Of a stretch of DNA of 32,049 nucleotides, positions 1 through 11,149 are shown piece by piece. This stretch comes from Glaciozyma antarctica PI12 (lineage: Eukaryota; Basidiomycota; Microbotryomycetes; Kriegeriales; Camptobasidiaceae): the NCBI GenBank assembly GCA_002917775.1, contig KZ627160.1, positions 301,862-333,910 on the forward strand, given 5' to 3'. A program made the position numbers and the translations under genes. Every line of letters starts with the position of its first letter. Position 1 is the stretch's first letter. Below the pieces are notes generated by a model. That model did no database searches. It was not told the DNA's origin and worked only from the letters and a program-made list of their open reading frames with translations.

Positions 1-283
1 TNCCCCCTCGCATCCTGCAATTCTTATTGCGCGCCGTAATGGTCTCGCTTCCTCGCCTTTTGGACTCAGAAAAAGCAAAGCAGCTACAGAAATACGACGC
101 GAGAGACGCATTGTTGAGACTGAGAGATCGTTCAGCCCTTCATCGCCTTGGTGATTGCCAAGACGAAAGCTCGGTAGCGAGAAAGACACAGGCGAAAGTT
201 TGGGCCGACGCGCGCGCTCCGAGGGAGAGTTGGCTCAGCCCGCCCAACCCCTCCTCCCTTCGAACGGCCCTTCAACCCGGTCG
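1..283. other. WBP1 upstream region, no firm gene
   Basis: This stretch precedes the WBP1 start. On the plus strand an ATG at 39 opens a frame that runs out of frame past the WBP1 start to 317. On the minus strand an ATG at 111 opens a short frame with a signal-like N-terminus (starts MRLSRRISVAALLFL) that is still open at the window edge. Neither resembles a family I know. It is best read as promoter and 5' leader, with one ambiguous base at position 2. Confidence 0.4.
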
Positions 284-1806
284 ATGCTCGCGTACCTCTC
301 AGCCCTCCTCTGCATAGCTGCCTCTGCGGCGTGCCTCGCGCTATCACCTCAGGGATCAAGGCTTCTCGTCGTTACTGAGGACGCTTTCATCTCGGAAGGC
401 TACAGCTTGTTCTGGCGCTCTCTCGAGGGTGAGCTCCTCTCTTCGCAGCTGTGCGCACCATGCAGGACGCTAACCAGGCGAGCAGAGAGAGGCTACAAGG
501 TCTCGTTCCGCTCGGCGCAGGAGCTGGAACCTCCTCTCCAGCAACACGACACGCCCACCTTCGACCACCTCATCCTCTTCGCACCGACGTCCAGGGGTAA
601 GCAGGCTCCGTAAGAGAAGCAGGGTGGAGAGCTTACCGGCTTCAGCGCAGTTTTTCCAGCGGACATCAGTCCGCAGAAGCTCTACGCCTACGTGGAGCAG
701 GGCCGCAACGTCCTCGTCGTCCTCTCTCCCGGCGTGTCGGAGTTCTGGAGGGACTTTGGCCGCGAGTTCGATGTAGAGCTGGACGATCGCGCCCACCAAC
801 TCATCGATCACTTCAACTACGACCAAAGGCTGGACGACGGCAATCACACCACCCTCGTCATTCCGCTCTCCGGCGTTCCCTCCCCCTTCCTCTCTCCTTC
901 AACCGCGACTGGACCTCCCATCTTGTACCGAGGCATCGGACACGCCGCCGGACGTCAACCTCTTCTTTCCAGCATCCTTCACGCCCTCCCGACTTCGTAC
1001 AGCTACGATCTCAAGGCCAACGACCCGCCTTCGGAGGAACCCTACCTGGCCGGCTCCGCTACGTCGCTCGTGAGCTCCCTGCAGGCTCGGAACAATGCTC
1101 GCATCACGTTCGTGGGCTCCTTGGACCTGTTCACGGATGTGTTCGCGACGGCGAGCGTGGCCTCGATCGACGGGTCGCGGTGAGTTGAGTTCTCTCTGCG
1201 AAGGCCCACCACACTGACGGTTGCTTCGCAGCCATGAGGCATCAGGCAATGTCGCATTTATCAAGGATCTCACCAGCTGGACCTTCCACGAAGCGGGCGT
1301 TATTCGGGCTGAGAACGTGAGGCATTCGCGAGCTGTGGACGGAGAGAGTCGCAGCTTGTACCGAGTTCGAGATGAGCTGGTGAGTTCTTGAACTTGAGCT
1401 CAGATAGGAAGCTGATACGTTACAACAGGTCTACACGATCGACCTCTCTACCTTTGTCGACCAGGCTTGGCGGCCGTTTTACGCCGACGACGTTCAACTC
1501 GAGTTCACCATGCTCGATCCCCACCTACGCCTCCCTCTTTCCAGTACACCGTCCCCCTCCACCACCAATTCGACCCGTTTTTCTGCGAAGTTTCGCGCGC
1601 CGGACAGGCATGGCGTATTCACCGCGAGGGTCGATTACCGCAGGCGAGGATGGAGCTTCCTCGACGAAAAGGCGGTCATCTCCATCACGCCTCCCAGGCA
1701 CGACGAGTACGACCGCTTCATTGTGGGCGCGCTCGCGTATTATGCGGGCGCGTTCAGCGTCGTCGCAGCGGTCGTAGCTTTCGTCTCGATTTGGACATTG
1801 CAATGA
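284..1806 (+). CDS. WBP1: Oligosaccharyltransferase 48-kDa subunit (OST48/Wbp1)
   Basis: Subunit of the ER-membrane oligosaccharyltransferase that moves the dolichol-linked glycan onto Asn-X-Ser/Thr of nascent proteins. Five exons fit: 284-428, 486-596, 660-1179, 1232-1379 and 1429-1806, giving 433 aa, the usual family length. The start is placed at 284 because a signal peptide (MLAYLSALLCIAASAACLA) begins there. Family landmarks seen are RLLVVTEDAF near the mature N-terminus, a luminal GRNVLVVLSPGVSEFWRDFG block, HFNYDQRLDDGNHTTLV, and near the C-terminus HGVFTARVDYRRRGW followed by one hydrophobic membrane segment (about residues 408-430). The cytosolic tail is very short. It converges with EMC1, whose stop lies 13 bp beyond. 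Identification is by recognised family motifs; exon borders are read from GT-AG signals and frame continuity. Confidence 0.93.
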
Positions 1807-1819
1807 GCGAAACCAACTA

Positions 1820-4800
1820 TCAGGAGTACCACTTTTGCCGCAGCTGCTGCCGTTGTACCTGCGCACGCTTCGTTAGTTACTGAAGAGGCACGGCTGCGAA
1901 GCGAACTTGCCATCGCACGCGTCGTGACGAGTGCGAACGCGAGACCGCTGATGGTAATCACGAGCTGCGCCTTGTTGAAGGTCGGGCTGAGCACGTCGAA
2001 CGAGCGAGAGGGAGAGATGCGGGCTGCGAAGAGATCCTGGCCGTACGCAATGATGATCGATTCTGATTCGCGACGGCCTTGAACAGCGGTAGCGTGCTTG
2101 ATCCCGAGAGTCTGCAAACGAGAGGAGATCAGTGTGCCGCCAGGCAAGCAGATGCGGAAGAGTGACCTCGAAATCCCGAGAGAGCAGCCAACGCGAGTCC
2201 GCAGGGAGAACGGGGTCGTAGGAGAGGAGTTGCTCTTCTTGATCCGCTTTCGTAGGCTTATCGTAGGGCCGTCGAGCGTCGAGAAATCGACGAGGTACGG
2301 CAAGAACCTGACCTCCTCGCGTCAAGACTGGGAAAGCCGGTGAGCCGAGCAAAGCGTCGGCGTGGTGAGGAACTCACAGATGGCGGCCTGCGCAGAAATT
2401 CCTTGAGCCGACGTCGTGATTGCCAGTACGGAGAGTCCCAACGGCGAAGTGAATGTTCGAGAGAGGACTTGAATGTGCCGATCGGTAGGTTTGCGAGACG
2501 ATCTGTCGTGGCGGAGGCGTAAGAAGAAGATACGAGCTGCGAAGAGGAGGCGAACTAACCTGAGGGAATGTTGTGCATCGTTGTACAACTCCAACGAGAC
2601 GACCTGAGTCGTCTGGGCAACGTCGCCAGCTTCCCGAAGCGTGTAGATGAGCCAGTTCCCTCGAAGAACAACTCGAAGGTCGCTGTCGCTGGTAACGTGC
2701 GGGATGTGGATCGAACGCACGATCGCGCCACTCGATGAGTCGATGAGGAGGATGGAAGCCGAGTCCGATGAAGGGCGGAGAGTCGCGACGGCGATGAGAT
2801 GAGGATTAAGGTACTTGGTCAAGGTAGTCCGATTACCGAGGACGCGACCAAGCGAAGCGGTAGCGCCTTGTAACGATAATCAGCTTCGCACGGGGTAACC
2901 AAAAGCGGGAGAGAGCAAACCGGAATTCTGGTAGACCGCCGGAAGCAGCTGCTCGCCAGCTGGCATGGGAAGTGACCACAGAGTCGCATTCTTCTGGCGA
3001 GAACGGCAATCAGCACACGGTCTGAGGAGAGGATGGCGCATCAGAGAAAGCAGTGACGCACGCGATCATGGACGACGCCTTGCCCGTCCAGGCAGGAATC
3101 ACTGCGTCCAATCCAAGTCGCAGCCGGAGCTGAGACGGAGGCATCGATGAGATGGTCGTTCTGGAGAACGAGTCAGCCACCACATCTGTCAGGCGAGCGC
3201 GGACCTCACCGGTACGCGAGCGGCGAGCCATTCGCCGGTAATGGCGTCCAGCTCGAAGAGGGAGAACGGCCTCAGCGCCTAAGATGCCGAGACTCAGTAT
3301 TCAGAGCGTGCGCGAACGTCAATCGATTACTGACTTCGGGAGCTCCGAACACGGCGACCACAGGATTTCCGCTGGGAGAGACGCTGGGAACGACGACAAG
3401 CTTTCGCCACGCTGAGGAGGAACCCATCGAAGCAGGAGCTCGAGTTCGCCAGCGGACTGCTCCAGCCTCGTTCAAATCGACGCCGTACACGATGCCGGTG
3501 GTCGAGGAAGCTGCAATTAGGAGAGTTCTGCCAAACACGTCGGAAGTCGCATCATTGAGTCCTCCCAGACGGTTCTGCGAGCAAGGGGTCAGATCGCTCT
3601 TCTTCCCGCGCAAAGCCTGCAGACGCACCGAAATACGAGACGTCATTCGCTGGAAGCGATGTTGAAGTGCAGAAGACGCGGTTTCGGAGGGCGAGGTGGC
3701 GAGAGAGCTGAGAGTCGAGACGACGACCGGCGCAAGGTCGAGAGTGGCGAGGCCTTCGTCGCGCGTCCAAATGCATCGCGAGCCTTCCCAGAGCTGTACT
3801 GTTCCGGTCGCCGTTCCTATGAGAACTCGCGTCGCCAGCACGTAATTGCTCTGGCTTGAGACAGCGATCGCAAACTACAGCGAGCAGTACAGCAGGTCAG
3901 CAGGAGGTGGCGGGGAAAGGAATGAAGCACTCACAGATGTCATGCTGCCCAGAGAATCGGTGTCGAAGGGGAAAGTGTGGCCCGTGACCATGCCCGAAGG
4001 AGAAGCCGCCGTTGAGGATAGGGAAAGGACTTGAAGGATACCGAGCTGCGTGACCTTAATATGAGATGCGTTTTGTCCTTGGGAAAGCTTCGACGAACCT
4101 GGAGAGTGTCGGAGTACGACAGTCGCGCGACGTGGGCGTGACCGTGTTGATCTAGCGCGCCGGTAAAGAGAGGGTCGGAAGACTTGATGGAACGATCAAC
4201 TGACAGTGCAAGGAAGGGTGGAAGACCACTGACGACATCGGAAAAGTCCCAGAGCTTGTCGAATCGTCCTTCGGCCTGCCCAAAGACGACCGCGCTTCCG
4301 TCTTCTCGCCGAGCAACGAGCACGCCCTGCTCCAGCAGCCCCACGTCCAGAATGTGCGTGAAGGTCGGATCCGACTCCCCGGGAGCTTGAGGGTCGCCTC
4401 GCGAAGCTTCATCAAGAACCAGAGTCCAAACAACTCCCGCCTGCAGCCACGCCAATCGCACGCTCCCGTCCGCCCCAGGAAGAACCAAGACCCTCGACGA
4501 CAGCACGGGGAGGGACAGGGGAAGATGCGAAAAGATCTGGAGGCCTGTCGCGGCGTCGAGGATCGTGAAGGAGAGGTCGCTACCGTGGCCATTCGCGCCC
4601 GTCTGCTCTCCGACCACGAGAAGCTTCGATGCGCTGAGTCGGGCGACGCGAGAGGAGCTGGACGATCAAGGTGTAAGTCTGGCTTCGTCCTGCGAGAGAG
4701 AGAGCTCACCCGTCGTAGAGAATCGTGCGCCACAGCACGCGTCCCGTTCCACCATCAAACCGCCAGGTCGCTCCTCGCACCGTCGTCACGACATCACTCC

Positions 4801-5348
4801 CAGCATCGCCCTTCCAGCAGATAGCTTCGGCTGACTCGGCAGCTGAGGCAGATATCTCAGTCCGCCAGTGAGGAACGCCCGACGCTGCTCCGAAAGATAC
4901 GACTGCGTCGCTCGTCGACGCGAAGACTCCTGGAAGGCTAAGATCAGCACAACGTCCGGAGCGCCGTTCCACAAGCCACGTACTATCACCGTCACACACG
5001 AGATGCTTGACGTCCCGCTGGTTGGTCGTAAGCTGCTGCCGCCACACTACAACGCGAGAGGAGCGTTAGCTCTCCCTCTCGTAGACGTGGACCTCCAAAC
5101 GTACCTATCGCGCCTGTCCGAGGATTCAGGGCTGCAAGGGTGTTGCTTTCGGTGAGGGTGAGAAGGACGGAGCGCCTCGTTTGCTGAGCATCGGCGACAT
5201 GGTGGAACCGCGGTGATTGAGGAGAGTGGACTGGGATGCCGATGAGGGGCAGGTGCCAGTCTCCGCTGCGGAGGTCCTGAGATTGCGAACCAGTCGAAGC
5301 TGTCGCCAGCAGACTTAGAGCCGAGGCGAGAGAGAGGAGAACACGCAT
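1820..5348 (-). CDS. EMC1: ER membrane protein complex subunit 1 (EMC1)
   Basis: Largest luminal/membrane subunit of the EMC, the insertase and chaperone for multipass and tail-anchored membrane proteins in the ER. The start at 5348 is chosen because a signal peptide (MRVLLSLASALSLLATAS) begins there; an in-frame ATG at 5435 would bury it. The N-terminal exon (5105-5348) carries LAALNPRTGAI, a beta-propeller strand typical of the family, and exon 2 starts at 5046. Later exons show LATRVLIGTATGTVQLWEG (near 3840) and TKYLNPHLIAVATL (near 2820). The C-terminal domain has AYGQDLFAARISPSRSFD and a membrane segment, QLVITISGLAFALVT. The last intron (1859-1910) needs a GC donor, after which the tail reads VQRQQLRQKWYS and stops at 1820, matching the short basic tail of the family. 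About ten exons; borders around 3000-3230 are the least certain. Confidence 0.9.
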
Positions 5349-5859
5349 GGCGCGGGGGCGAGAGGGAGGAGGGCAACCAGGAGACCGCCGATTGACTGAA
5401 GGTATCTCTCCTCGACTACTTGGCTGAGTGCTCAACGAGCAGGCGTAGTTAAGGTCCGCTTAAAAGGATCGCTCTGATCTCTGGCGAGGAGAGAAGCCTC
5501 AACAGCCAGCGTTCGACGACAGCAAGCCTACAGCTGCGTTGGCCTATCTCGCACCCCCTCGACTCCGTGAAGGCGTCTCAGACGTTCATATCCCAGCAAA
5601 GAGTATACACCTGCTCCTTCCCCTCTCCTCCCGTGCTCCTCCCTCTGCTCTCGTGCTCCTCCCCCTCCTCCCCCTCGTCCCGTCTTCCCTCCTTCCCTCC
5701 CGGTGCCTCGATCCTACGGTGCACGCTTGACCGGAGAGCCGTTACGCCGAGCCACTCGGTAACCAAAGTGAATCGATTTATCGGCTCTTTGACGGGCTGG
5801 AAGAGACGGGATCAGCTGTGCGCCGCTCCTCCCAAGGGGCCAGCACCTGGTGCTCAGAC
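5349..5859. promoter_or_regulatory. EMC1 promoter / uS19m 3' region
   Basis: About 510 bp between the uS19m stop and the EMC1 start, both genes on the minus strand. It should hold the uS19m terminator and the EMC1 promoter. The plus strand is strongly C/T-rich at about 5607-5700, so the EMC1 sense strand carries a G/A-rich tract. I see no convincing additional gene; open frames here lack family resemblance and are made of low-complexity Ser/Pro/Leu runs. Confidence 0.5.
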
Positions 5860-6247
5860 TCACCGGCCTTTGAAGGGTTGTCTGGTGGGAGCGAACTCGC
5901 CAAGCTTGTGCCCCACCATCTCGGCAGTGACGCTCACTGGCACGTACTGCTTGCCGTTGTGGACCAGGAACCTCATTCTGCGCCCCGAGATGCCAAAGTC
6001 AGCGCCAGTACTGCCGCCGTGCTAGGTGAGAACGAACCCAATGAAGTTGGGCAGAACAGTGCAAGCCCGAGCGGAAGTCCTGATCGGCGAGTTGCTCTTG
6101 AGGGACTCGGCGATGTTGGGGAACGAGGTGAAGAAGGGACCTGAGGAGGGAGGGTCGGCAGCGTCAGCCTTGGGAGCTCACCAACGACTCGGAAGTCAAG
6201 CTACCTTTCCAGGCGGAGCGCGCTGCGACTGCCCGCGTCCAAAGCAT
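5860..6247 (-). CDS. RSM19: Mitochondrial small-subunit ribosomal protein uS19m
   Basis: Component of the mitochondrial 37S ribosomal subunit, at the head near the A-site finger. Three exons fit: 6205-6247, 6038-6140 and 5860-5977, giving 87 aa, close to yeast Rsm19. Landmarks are the N-terminal SAWKGPFF block (assembled across the first intron), [18 protein letters not shown], and the diagnostic [20 protein letters not shown] followed by [14 protein letters not shown] at the C-terminus. This is the S19 signature in its short mitochondrial form. Introns are GTAGCT...CAG and GTTCGT...CAG. The gene lies between EMC1 and the RBM26-like gene, all on the minus strand, and is separated from the latter by 166 bp. 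Reading a single exon would miss most of the protein. Confidence 0.93.
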
Positions 6248-6413
6248 TTCGGGTAGAGGAGGGAGAGAGGCAGAAAGACGAAACTCGAGTTGGCGTTCAA
6301 CTCGCAGCGGCACTGGGCGCACGCAGGCACGCGGGGCTTCAACGACGAGCTTGCAGGCTCCTGAGGATTGCGTGTGACTGTAGCGAAACTCTGCGAAGCA
6401 CAAACAAGCTCCA

Positions 6414-8876
6414 CTATCGATTCCAGCTCCGCTCTTCCTCCTCGTCGTCGTCCCTCGAGAGTCTCTCGTCCCGCTCGACTCGTTCACCCTCGTCCGTTTC
6501 CATCTTGACCTCAGTCTCGTGCTCGTGCTCGTGCTCCGGCTCAAGCTCCTGCTCGTCCGAATCGCCAGTTTTTGTAACGGTCGAGGCGGAGCTGGGCGAG
6601 TGCGACCACTGCATCGAGAGACGGCCGACACCAGGGATGGTGGAGCCTCGACTGAGCGCCTTAGGTCGAGGAGAATAGGGTTAGCGCTGAGAGAGAGCGA
6701 GCTTCAGGAATCGGGTACGTACCTGCTCGGCGGAGACGCGCGTCTTAAACTCGAGGAGGAAGTCGGGAGTGTTGGGCACCGGATCTAGGCGAACGACTTC
6801 TCCCATGTCCTGCAAACAGATCATCAGCCCACCGACACCGCATAAAGGAGAGAAGCTGGCCTCACCTCAAAGTAGGTGCGGAGAACTGGAAGCGATGACG
6901 GTTCGGGGATGTCGCGGAGAAGCAGCTTGGTCGTGCGGTTGTCGAGCCGGAACGTTCGAGGCGGACCTCCTCGTCCTCGCGCATATCTGCCCAACCCCCT
7001 AGCAAAACCTCGCCCTCTTCCACGAGGAGTTGTCGTATCGATTCCAAGCGCTTTAGCCTGGAGATGGAGAGCAGCGGTCAGCCAGCGATCGAACGCTCTT
7101 GGGGTAGAAGCAGTTACCTCCTCCCGAAGCTGGGCAAGCTGAGCTCGGGGATCCAAGTCGACAATCCCACCGGCTGCGCTGGCTGCAGGCGTCGACGTCG
7201 TGACGGTGGCTGGCGCGACACTCGCCAGTGAGCTCGTCTCGCTCGCCAGCTTCCGAAGAGCTTGCATAATCGTGCTCCTGTCCGCAGCTTCGAGGCCCGG
7301 TTCGTCAAAACGCTCCATAAGCTCCTTTTGTCGAGAGGCGTTGGCTTGAAGCTGACTAGCGCGGGCAGTCTGAGCCTTCCGCTGAGCTTCGCGCTGGTGG
7401 CGAGCGGCTTCGACGGCGGGATTGGGAGGGACAGGGAGGGGTGGCGAGGTAGAAGGGAAGAATGGACGGGCTTGCGTTGGAACGTTTGGCAAGAAAGAGG
7501 CGGAGGGGAAGGGGGAGGTGTTGGACGAGGTGCGGTCTGCGATGTCGAGGCGTTGGCGGTAGACGCGGACGAAGCGATTACCGAAGACGGCGTCGGGGGA
7601 CACAAGCGCGCGATGTGCTTGGTCTTGAGTCGCAAACGTGACGACGGCTCGGAGACCTGGCTGGTCGATGGTGATGTTGACGACGCTCCCGAAGGTGCCG
7701 AAAAACTGCTGAACGCTGGGCAGATTGAGAGCGTCTCGGGGAATGTTTTCGACGACCAGAGTGGTGGCAGACTGGGGCCGGATGTCGGGGCGTTGAGTTG
7801 ATGGTCCTGATCCGCGAGGAGGGAAGGAAGGTCGCGAGGGTACTGGGTAGGTGTGCGGAGGGCCGTTCGCGTTTTGAGGGCTCGCGTTTTGAGGGCTCGA
7901 GTGGTAAGGCGAAGGATAGGGGGAGTACGGGGGGCGTGGAGGTGGGGCGAAGAATGGGCGCGGCTGCTGAAGTGGAAGCGAGGATGGGAAGGGGCGGGCG
8001 GCGACGAGAGGTCGGCTCTCGGAGGCGGGCGAACGTGCCGGCGGAGGGGAGATGTGCGGAGGTAATTCGTCGTGCTGGTACTGGCAGAGATCGCCTCGTG
8101 CACAGTACCCCTTGTCTGGTAGTAAAGAAGGGACGAGGTCAGCCTTCGTTGGTCCCTCGCGAGGGAACAAGAGCCGAAGCCGAACGCACAGTGGTAGTCC
8201 TTGCAGAGGCCCGCAACCTTGGGCCCTTGCGCCGGAGGAGCTCCACTTTGCCAACCCAACGGCCTTCCAGCACCACTCGCCATGCCCGTCGGAGCCCATC
8301 TGTCCCTCGCCTGCACGCTGCCACTCGGACCTGGCTCCCGCCGCATCGCTGCTGGGCCCGTCGGAAGGAACTCGCCTGAGCTCTGAGCTGAACGAGCTAG
8401 CTTGGCGTCTGGTTGACGCGCCGAGTTGCCATCGAAGGGGCGCTTGACGCCGCGAGCCGAGTCGTGCAGGAGGGGCGAAGGTTGCAGTGGTGGGCCAGAG
8501 GAAGGGACGGGGATGCTGGGGGGGTTGCTGAGAAAGTGAAAGAGCTTCGTTACAAAGGCGAACGTTTCTACGGGCTCAAGCTCGTCAGCGGGGAACGGGA
8601 AGAGGTGCAGGAGAAAGCGCTCACCATCACCGAGAAAGTCCTCGAGCTGGCTGGTGCAGAGCTGCTTGAGGTCCTCGGCGGACGAGTCGTGCTTGAGCAG
8701 AGCTAGGATGTACTCTGATAGGACGTTGGGATCTGCTTCGGAGCTGTGCAAGGGGAGAGAAGGATGAGCTCCCAAGTCGCAGCGAGCGCTCGAGAAACAG
8801 CTTACATCGGCTCGAGATGGTTGAACAGCCAGGGTTTGAGCGTCGCCGATTGTTCCCCCAGTCTTAGCTGAGCCAT
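6414..8876 (-). CDS. RBM26/27-like protein: PWI-like fold, CCCH zinc finger, RRMs
   Basis: Probable nuclear RNA-binding adaptor of the RBM26/RBM27 family (fission yeast Rmn1), which links polyadenylated or defective RNAs to the exosome through the Mtl1-Red1/PAXT-type machinery; that role is inferred from family. Six exons: 8806-8876, 8190-8743, 7118-8115, 6866-7057, 6723-6809 and 6414-6659 (715 aa). The N-terminal ~100 residues form a PWI-like helical domain (VLSEYILALLKHD, LEDFLGDGERFLLHLF). A C-x8-C-x5-C-x3-H zinc finger is formed across the second intron, with its last part reading CARGDLCQYQH. A first RRM has TTLVVENIPRDALNLPSV; a second, weaker one begins KLLLRDIPEPSSLPVLRTYF. The middle is Pro/Ser-rich, an RGRGRG patch precedes RRM2, and the tail is very acidic (EHEHEHE). 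The last intron appears to end in AAG at 6660. Confidence 0.85.
6516..6533. repeat. CTCGTG hexamer x3 in the RBM26-like gene
   Basis: Three exact copies of a 6-bp unit inside the last exon of the minus-strand RBM26-like gene. They encode alternating Glu-His residues in the acidic tail. It is a coding microsatellite and could vary in length between strains. Confidence 0.8.
7867..7896. repeat. 15-bp tandem duplication in the RBM26-like gene
   Basis: Two exact copies of a 15-bp unit (7867-7881 and 7882-7896) within the Pro/Ser-rich linker of the RBM26-like gene. It duplicates a Pro-Gln-Asn-Ala-type peptide in frame, so it looks like recent slippage in a disordered region. Confidence 0.8.
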
Positions 8877-9152
8877 CCTGACCTCGTTCCTTTCCTTTCA
8901 GAGGAAGTTCCGGGGGGAAGAAGAGAAGGGAGAGAAAGATTAGGGAGGAGCAGATTTGGCGGGGGGAAAGTCGGGCTCGAATCGAGTTTGACCACCGGAC
9001 GGACTCTTCCTCCTTTTTTCCCTCCGCCCTGAGTTCCACTCCCACCCCTCGACCATTCAAACAGGTACGGCAAGACCCAGGACAGCGTGTGCTGCCCTCT
9101 ACTGCTTCTGCGACTCTCCCGGTTCGCTCGCTGACTCGCTCCCGTCGCAGTC
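8877..9152. promoter_or_regulatory. Divergent promoter, RBM26-like / eL20
   Basis: 276 bp between two divergent start codons, so it must serve both genes. The eL20 side has a possible 5'-leader intron: a GTACGG donor-like site near 9064 and an acceptor-like GTCGCAG two bases before the ATG. T/C-rich blocks lie around 9005-9050. Confidence 0.5.
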
Positions 9153-9826
9153 ATGGGTCGCTTTCAAGAGTACCAGGTCATCGGGCGGAAGCTCCCGAGT
9201 GAGAAGGAGCCTCAGCCGAAGCTCTACCGCATGAGGATCTTTGCTCCCAACGACGTTGTCGCCAAGTCGCGCTTCTGGTACTTCTTGCGCAAGCTCCGCA
9301 AGGTCAAGAAGGCGACTGGAGAGGTTGTCGCGGTCAACGTGGTGCGTGGTCCCCTCCCTGGCTCTCTCCCCCTCTGGCTTGGACCTAGCTGACCTTGCTT
9401 CCTCTTGTTCCCTCCCGTTAGATCAGCGAGAAGAAGCCCCTCAAGGTCAAGAACTTTGGCATCTGGCTCCGCTACGACTCGCGCTCCGGAACGCACAACA
9501 TGTACAAGGAGTTCCGCGAGCTGTCCCGCGCCGACGCCGTCCACGCCTGCTACCAGGACATGGCCGCGCGCCACCGTGCCCGCTTCAGGTCGGTTCAGGT
9601 GCGTCCGGCGAGGGAGGGAGAGGAAGGCGTGACCTGAGGAGCTGGGGCTGACTTTGCGCGTTCCTTTCGACAGATCCTCCGCGTCGCCGAGATCGAGAAG
9701 ACCGTCGACATCCGCCGCCCCCACATCAAGCAACTCCTTACCCCCAACCTCCGCTTCCCCCTTCCCCACCGCGTCGTCAAGAGCCGCAGCCTCTTCCTCG
9801 CCAACCGACCATCGACCTTCTACTGA
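9153..9826 (+). CDS. RPL20: 60S ribosomal protein eL20 (L18a/L18ae)
   Basis: Cytosolic large-subunit ribosomal protein. Three exons, 9153-9341, 9422-9598 and 9674-9826, give exactly 172 aa, the family length. Landmarks are the N-terminal [40 protein letters not shown], then [37 protein letters not shown], and the closing block [18 protein letters not shown]. It ends [15 protein letters not shown], essentially the universal eL20 C-terminus. Codon use is strongly biased to C-ending codons, as expected for a highly expressed gene. It is one of the housekeeping genes I remember (as RibL18ae) near STE3 in Sporidiobolales mating loci. Downstream 9827-10123 holds the 3' UTR and nothing convincing otherwise. 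Confidence 0.97.
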
Positions 9827-10123
9827 TCGCTCGGATCAACATGGAGGACAGCGAGGGTGGAACAGTGGTTGAGAGGAGGATTGGAGGATGGAGAGAGCCG
9901 TTGGGTCGAGTGAGCGGGGGGCGCTGCTCGGCAGGAGGAGTGGGAGGGAACGTAGCGTCTCGAATGCCAAGTCAAGACTATGCAGCACAGAATCCCCTGC
10001 CACCGAGTCGTGATGCCTTAGCGGAATGGACGTGAACGCTTGCTGAGGGCTGAGGGCGACAGTGCGGCCGCCCTGAACGGCGCCCGCTCAACTTCCTGCC
10101 TCCTTCGTACTCCCCGCCCAAGC

Positions 10124-10966
10124 ATGGTTCTTCAGAACAAGTACAAGCGAGCAGCCTCCGCTCGTTACAAGCAAGCGAGTAGAAGTCCTGCTGCTGCCGC
10201 ATCGCCGTCGTCGCCACCTTCAACCAGCTCCTCCAAACTCCCACCTCTCCCACCTTTCCCTACCTCCCCGCCCCTCCCGGCTCCCTCAGAAGACGCGCAG
10301 GCAGGACCCTCCTTTCGTCGGCGCAAGGTCGAGAGCAACGCAGGACGCTACGCCGACTCCAGTGCTTCCGATTCCAGCGACGTCGACGACGAGGAGGAGG
10401 CGGAACGAGGTGCGCGCTGAGAAACGTGGGGTGTACGGCGAAGCTGAACCTGTGTACTGCAGTCACGGCGCGGGACCTTCAGGCTGCGGAGCTGGCTGCC
10501 TTCAGCGTCAAACAACGCCTCGCCCTCAACGTCCCCTCTCCGCCCGTCTCTCTCGACACAAGCGACGTCGACACGACCTTCTCCCACCTCCTGCGCCACT
10601 CTCTTCACCTCCCCTGCCTACGATCACCGGTCCCTTCCTCCGTCGAGAACCTCGAGCAGGCCCGGAGCCCTGGCCTTCGCGCCGAGGCTACCAAAGCTGA
10701 GGCAGCGCGTGGTGAGTCCTGGACAGCATCTCTGGGCCCGAACTGAATCTGGTGACCTTTCAGCGACACTGGCTCGATTCCAGCACCTTCAGCAACGCTC
10801 AGGCGGCGAAGGACCTGTAGACGTCGACCATTTGCTGGACGAACTTCCCGGCCATTCGAACGGCGAGCTCGACGTTTCAGAACAATTCAGCGCATTCAAG
10901 ACACGAGCTGGTGAACCTGCCGAGCGTGCGCAACAGCACCTTGACTTTCTCCTGGGGCTGCAATGA
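10124..10966 (+). CDS. Unrecognised 245-aa protein between eL20 and STE3
   Basis: I do not recognise a family. Three exons, 10124-10409, 10463-10711 and 10764-10966, join in frame with clean GTGCGC/GTGAGT donors and CAG acceptors. The N-terminus is basic (MVLQNKYKRAASARYKQ), followed by a Ser/Pro-rich low-complexity stretch to about residue 70, then an acidic DSSDVDDEEEAE patch. From about residue 97 the protein looks helical and ordered (VTARDLQAAELAAFSVKQRL, then TLARFQHLQQ and a C-terminal EPAERAQQHLDFLLGLQ). There is no signal peptide or membrane segment. The basic N-terminus plus an acidic patch would suit a nuclear protein, but that is a guess. Continuity of frame over three exons and the sharp change in composition support a real gene. 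Confidence 0.7.
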
Positions 10967-11149
10967 CAAGCCCTCGCGATTCGCAAAACCACTCCTCTAC
11001 TTCTCGAACTCGAAGCTCGAACTAGCTCGAAGTCCCGAATCACAGCCTTCGTTAAAGCCAGCCTCGCCATGCCTTTCCAGAGACCACCAGCACACCTCCT
11101 CACTCTCCATCGCCTTGACCAAGACGTCCCAGCGAAGGGGAGAGGCCGA

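Noticed and set aside
1740-2303. Unspliced minus-strand frame extending EMC1 to 1740
   Set aside because: The extension is alanine-rich, unlike any EMC1 tail, and overlaps WBP1 coding sequence; a GC-AG intron with a CTAAC branch site gives the expected ending.
7114-9060. Very long minus-strand frame (648 aa) over the RBM26-like gene
   Set aside because: Only its exon 2 portion matches the family; the rest is an out-of-frame reading through introns and Pro/Ser-rich sequence.
9841-10035. 64-aa plus-strand ORF downstream of eL20
   Set aside because: It is Gly/Arg-rich with no CAAX end or family match and lies in the probable eL20 3' UTR.
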